Source: Paenibacillus polymyxa M1
GTDB taxonomy: Bacteria; Bacillota; Bacilli; Paenibacillales; Paenibacillaceae
Direction of reading: 5' to 3'
Length of the DNA stretch: 64,000 nt
NCBI RefSeq assembly: GCF_000237325.1
Contig: NC_017542.1
Coordinates: forward strand, 2,301,501 to 2,365,500
A program made the position numbers and the translations under genes. The number at the start of each line of letters is the position of its first letter. Position 1 is the first letter of the stretch. Of the stretch, positions 60,567 to 64,000 are shown in pieces. The notes beneath the pieces were generated by a model that was not told where the DNA came from, made no database searches, and worked only from the letters and a program-made list of their open reading frames with translations.

Positions 60567-61379
60567 ATGGTTATTTATGAAACGGATCAAGCTTATATCA
60601 TGACGACGCAGCATGACCATGCCCATATTTCAGGTGAGTTGGCTTCACAGTGGGAAGACAGTGCCTTTAAGAATAGACGCCATAAACAGGATTTTATATA
60701 TGCAGCGAGGGAGCATGACCGGGGATGGATTAGGCTGGACGCTGCTCCTTTCTGGAATGATTATGTGTCAGCACCTTATACGTTTATCGATTTTCCGCTT
60801 AGTCCGCGTTTTGTTTTTTATCGTCTTGGGATTGATGAAGTCGAGCAAGAGAATGCGTATGCGGCGTTGCTGTGCAGCTTGATGTACAAGGAGCTCGTCG
60901 GACGGACCGAGCATGAAAAAGCTCAGGACAAGCAGATTACGCATGCTTATCAAGAGGCAGAGGAACAGCGTCGCCAGAGGCTCAGACAGGAGCTGACATG
61001 CGGCGTAACCTTCGAACATCAAGTGCGGACGGATGTACGGAGAATGTTGTTTTGCGACGAATTAAGTCTGTTTTTATGCAGCCGAGAGCCGGGTACCCCT
61101 ACAGCAGATTATGAATGGTTTGCTGAAGGGTTGAGCTTCCCGGCTGTTCGTCATGAAAGCGAACGGGTTCGGGCTGAGTGGTTATCGGATCAGACGGTAG
61201 GTTTGTCCTTTTTTCCTTTCAAGGGCAATGTAGAGATTACTCATACCTTCAAGAAGGTGAGTAAAGAGAACATTCGTACCTCGGGTCTTCTAGAAGCGTA
61301 CCGTTCCTCCGAATGCACGCATCGAACCTTTACCATTGAACATATCATGGAAGTAGAAGAACAGAAGGAGAATGCTTGA
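60567..61379 (+). CDS. DUF3891-family protein
   Basis: 270 residues, start ATG after AAGGGGATAGC. It has the family phrases HDHAHISGELASQWED near residue 17 with His-rich sites, AAREHDRGWIRLDAAPFWN, FIDFPLSPRFVFYRLGIDEVE, and FCDELSLFLC late in the protein. The paired H-D motifs (HDH, EHDRGW) look like an HD-type metal-binding hydrolase, but no enzyme activity is known to me for this family. Cytosolic. Confidence 0.75.
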   Translation: MVIYETDQAYIMTTQHDHAHISGELASQWEDSAFKNRRHKQDFIYAAREHDRGWIRLDAAPFWNDYVSAPYTFIDFPLSPRFVFYRLGIDEVEQENAYAALLCSLMYKELVGRTEHEKAQDKQITHAYQEAEEQRRQRLRQELTCGVTFEHQVRTDVRRMLFCDELSLFLCSREPGTPTADYEWFAEGLSFPAVRHESERVRAEWLSDQTVGLSFFPFKGNVEITHTFKKVSKENIRTSGLLEAYRSSECTHRTFTIEHIMEVEEQKENA

Positions 61380-61447
61380 CCGTCTAATCATTCAGCCTCG
61401 AACCGATGTGTTGTGCGTTGTTCGTGGTTGCAGAGCAGCGTCAAAGC

Positions 61448-61482
61448 AGAGCCTCCCTGAACAATTATTCAGAGAGGCTCGC
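61448..61482. terminator. hairpin between convergent genes
   Basis: GAGCCTC and CTGAA paired with TTCAG and GAGGCTC. Weak T tails on both strands. It probably ends the DUF3891 gene. Confidence 0.6.
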
Positions 61483-61508
61483 GTGTTTCTTGCTTTAAAA
61501 TTTAACGA

Positions 61509-61646
61509 TTACGATTTTGCAGATGTTTTTGCACGGTTGACCATCGTCTGTACCTTATTCAATACCTTATCGCGTGCTCCTTTATTTTTCATCAGATACG
61601 TTACACCCATTCCCAATGCTGCTACTACCCATTTTTTATTCTTCAT
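61509..61646 (-). CDS. 45-aa conserved-looking small protein
   Basis: ATG at 61646 lies eight bases after a perfect GGAGG. The product: basic start (MKNKKW), a hydrophobic stretch (VVAALGMGVTYLM), then a basic helix (KGARDKVLNKVQ) and ending KTSAKS. The plan is that of a small membrane-associated peptide. Family not recognised. The strong ribosome site supports translation. Confidence 0.6.
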   Translation of the reverse strand: MKNKKWVVAALGMGVTYLMKNKGARDKVLNKVQTMVNRAKTSAKS

Positions 61647-61901
61647 CAATAACGCCTCCTTATGATCATGTTGTCATACGCTAATGCCTAAAAAGCATCC
61701 AAAATGTGAAATGATGAACGGGATTTTACGATTTAGTGATTCCTTGCACTTGTTCCGCATAACTATGATTTACCCTTTCCATCACATCTTACCCGTTCCC
61801 TTGGTAATGAAACGATTACGACTGTCTTTTCACGTTTAATGGATATTATCAAATATCCTGCCACAATGGCTTCAGACGCACATGACAGGGAGGTCTTTGT
61901 T

Positions 61902-63047
61902 ATGAGAAAGAAGGAAGTGGTTGCCATGCTGCTCGCCGGCGGACAAGGCAAAAGACTCAAAGGACTGACCCGCACACTGGCCAAACCAGCAGTATTTTTT
62001 GGAGGAACTTATCGTATTATTGATTTCCCTCTCAGCAATTGCTCTCATTCGGGAATAGACACCGTGGGCGTATTGACCCAATATGAGCCGTTGGTGCTTC
62101 ATTCCTATATCGGCGTAGGCAGCGACTGGGATTTGGATCGCCTGGATGGAGGAGTTTTCGTTTTACCACCGCACGAGAAAGAGAATGGAAACAACTGGTA
62201 TCGGGGCACAGCGGATGCGATTTATCGGAACCTGCATTTCCTAGATCAGTATGACCCGGAGCATGTGCTCATTTTGTCAGGGGATCACATTTATAAAATG
62301 GACTATAGTCGAATGCTCGACTACCACAAGGAAAAGGGAGCCGATTGCACCATTTCTGTCATCAATGTCACGATTCAGGAGGCCCAACGATTTGGGATAC
62401 TGAACGCCGATGAGGACCTGAGAATATACGACTTTGAGGAGAAGCCTGAACAGCCGAAAAGCACACTGGCCTCTATGGGTATTTATTTATTCAAATGGGA
62501 TGTGTTGCGTCACTACTTACTGGAAAGCGCAAGTGATTCTGAATCTTCACACGATTTTGGCAAAGACATCATTCCGCTATTGCTTCAGCATGGCCGGTCG
62601 CTGTATGCGTACCCGTTTGCTGGGTATTGGAAGGATGTAGGCACAATTCAGAGCTTGTGGGAATCTAATATGGATCTTCTGGTTCAGGACCCGCCGCTAG
62701 ATCTGAATGACCCGTTCTGGCGCATCTATACCCGCAGCCCCAATCAGCCTGCCCAGTATATAACCCAACGGGCGATCCTGAAAAACAGCATCGTAAATGA
62801 AGGCTGCATGGTGGATGGAGAAGTAAGGCACTCCGTACTGTTTTATGGGGTTGAAGTCGGTGAAGGGAGCGTTATTACCGATTCTGTCATCATGCCGAAT
62901 GTAAAAATCGGACGCAATGTACGTATTCATCGGGCTATCGTAAATGAGAACATGGTTATTGAAGACAACGCAGTCATTGGACCTGAAGATAGTCTGGATG
63001 AGATTATTTTGTTCGATCAGGAAAGCCAGCTTCATGCACGAATATAA
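61902..63047 (+). CDS. glgC: glucose-1-phosphate adenylyltransferase
   Basis: The ATG at 61902 follows GGGAGG by eight bases; an upstream extension to 61839 is not needed. 381 residues. Nucleotidyltransferase motif [21 protein letters not shown], then [39 protein letters not shown] and the C-terminal left-handed beta-helix. It makes ADP-glucose, the glycogen precursor. It is followed after 23 bp by glgD, as in Bacillus. Confidence 0.94.
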   Translation: MRKKEVVAMLLAGGQGKRLKGLTRTLAKPAVFFGGTYRIIDFPLSNCSHSGIDTVGVLTQYEPLVLHSYIGVGSDWDLDRLDGGVFVLPPHEKENGNNWYRGTADAIYRNLHFLDQYDPEHVLILSGDHIYKMDYSRMLDYHKEKGADCTISVINVTIQEAQRFGILNADEDLRIYDFEEKPEQPKSTLASMGIYLFKWDVLRHYLLESASDSESSHDFGKDIIPLLLQHGRSLYAYPFAGYWKDVGTIQSLWESNMDLLVQDPPLDLNDPFWRIYTRSPNQPAQYITQRAILKNSIVNEGCMVDGEVRHSVLFYGVEVGEGSVITDSVIMPNVKIGRNVRIHRAIVNENMVIEDNAVIGPEDSLDEIILFDQESQLHARI

Positions 63048-63070
63048 CTCGGATAAGGACGGTGTCCGCT

Positions 63071-64000
63071 ATGAGCCGACTCATTGGAGTGATCAACCTG
63101 GATCACGAATTGGATCAATTGAAGGAGTTGACTTATTTTCGGTGCGGGGCCGCCGTACCCTTTGCTAGTCGATATCGGCTCATTGATTTCACCTTATCCA
63201 ATATGATGCATGCAGGGGTGCATGATATTGCACTGTTTATCCGCCGCAAATACCGTTCGTTGCTGGATCATTTGGGTGAAGGTCGGCCATGGGATTTAGA
63301 CCGCAGAAGAGGCGGGTTGTTTATTTTGCCACCGGACTGGAACGATCCGACGGACACATCACGTGGGGATTTGCAGCATGTGCACAACAATCTGGACTTT
63401 TTCCATCGCTCATCAGGGCAAACCATTGTTCATGCAGGAACTCAGCATATCAACAAGGTTGATATAGAGGATGTATACCGATATCATCTGGAGAAGAACG
63501 CGGATGTCACCCTCGTATACAAACCCATACACCAGCTCGAAACGGAGCATGCACCGTGTGTACGGCTGGAGATTGATGAGAGCGGACGAGTGACCGGTAT
63601 TCATCAGGAGCAGGATCATCATAATATTTATCTAGAAATGTTTGTGATGGACAAAAGCTTGTATCTGGATCAGGTAAAGCATTGCATTGCTCATCAGGAT
63701 AGTCATTTCTTTCGCGATGCGATTCAGAAAAATCCAAGTGGCCTGCGCATCTACGCGTATCGCTATGATGGTTATCATGCAGTTATTAATTCCATTGAAA
63801 GCTACTATAAAAATAGCATGAAACTGCTGGATCAGGAGCAATATCAAGCTCTGTTCCAGAATCAGCCGGTGCATACCAAAATCAAGTATGAAGCCCCGAC
63901 TCGTTATACGTACAGCGCCGAGGTGGATCATTCCCTTGTTGCCAATGGCTGCACCATTGGGGGAAAGGTCGAGAACAGCATTCTTTTTCGTGGCGTGCGG
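63071..64000 (+). CDS. glgD: GlgD subunit of ADP-glucose synthesis, cut by the window end
   Basis: ATG at 63071; 310 codons stay open to the last base, so the stop lies outside. It resembles GlgC but the nucleotide loop is lost: the N-terminus reads LIGVINLDHELDQLKEL instead of a GGxGxRL loop. Later PFASRYRLIDFTLSNMMHAG, IRRKYRSLLDHLGEGRPWDL and HVHNNLDFFHR. GlgD proteins form complexes with GlgC and boost it, with little activity alone. The ribosome site (AAGGA, 11 bp away) is modest, so coupling to glgC is likely. Confidence 0.92.
   Translation, partial: MSRLIGVINLDHELDQLKELTYFRCGAAVPFASRYRLIDFTLSNMMHAGVHDIALFIRRKYRSLLDHLGEGRPWDLDRRRGGLFILPPDWNDPTDTSRGDLQHVHNNLDFFHRSSGQTIVHAGTQHINKVDIEDVYRYHLEKNADVTLVYKPIHQLETEHAPCVRLEIDESGRVTGIHQEQDHHNIYLEMFVMDKSLYLDQVKHCIAHQDSHFFRDAIQKNPSGLRIYAYRYDGYHAVINSIESYYKNSMKLLDQEQYQALFQNQPVHTKIKYEAPTRYTYSAEVDHSLVANGCTIGGKVENSILFRGVR

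Overview
The window looks like the chromosome of a Paenibacillus, most like the P. polymyxa group. The reasons are mixed-GC Firmicute DNA with strong GGAGG ribosome sites and frequent TTG/GTG starts, secreted proteins with copper-amine-oxidase N-terminal (stalk) domains, YesM/YesN two-component genes beside LplB/LplC-type sugar permeases, AlsS/AlsD acetoin genes, and receptor-peptide gene pairs of the Paenibacillus Alo quorum-sensing type. This is an inference from gene content. I saw no rRNA, tRNA, CRISPR array or insertion sequence.

Layout. 1-7.3 kb is AT-rich accessory DNA: small membrane proteins, three stalk-domain secreted proteins, lipoproteins, one frameshifted lipoprotein and one decayed partial gene copy. 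7.6-9.9 kb holds an HTH-TPR receptor with an overlapping 40-aa propeptide, a Spo0E-like phosphatase and a small HTH protein. 9.95-23.8 kb is mostly single genes: gluQ, hrpB, a stress protein with a sigma-B-like promoter, an acyltransferase, a homologue of the Bacillus replication terminator protein, DksA-like and GpsB-like proteins, redox enzymes and regulators. 24-30.6 kb carries the oxidative pentose phosphate genes zwf and gnd, with pgl a little further on, and between them an SRAP-family protein with a changed active site, a micropeptide and a niacin-type transporter. 31-38.8 kb has azoR, glutamate racemase, resistance-type genes (APH-fold kinase, fosB, MATE pump) and an intracellular subtilisin. 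38.8-41.4 kb is alsS-alsD on the minus strand.

41.9-51.2 kb is a hexuronate catabolic locus: uxaC, a GPH-family symporter and a LacI-type regulator, then uxaB-uxaA, with a PoxB-type pyruvate oxidase on the opposite strand between them. Similar GTTAACGT-centred operators lie in front of uxaC and uxaB, so the LacI-type protein probably controls both. 51.9-52.8 kb has a second receptor-peptide pair whose receptor lacks the HTH domain and whose promoter overlaps a perfect 13-bp inverted repeat. 54-60.4 kb encodes an ATPase-less CUT1 sugar importer with its YesM/YesN sensor-regulator pair; the nearby hexuronate genes suggest a pectin-derived substrate. 60.5-64 kb ends with a DUF3891 protein, a 45-aa protein and the start of a glgC-glgD glycogen operon that runs off the window.
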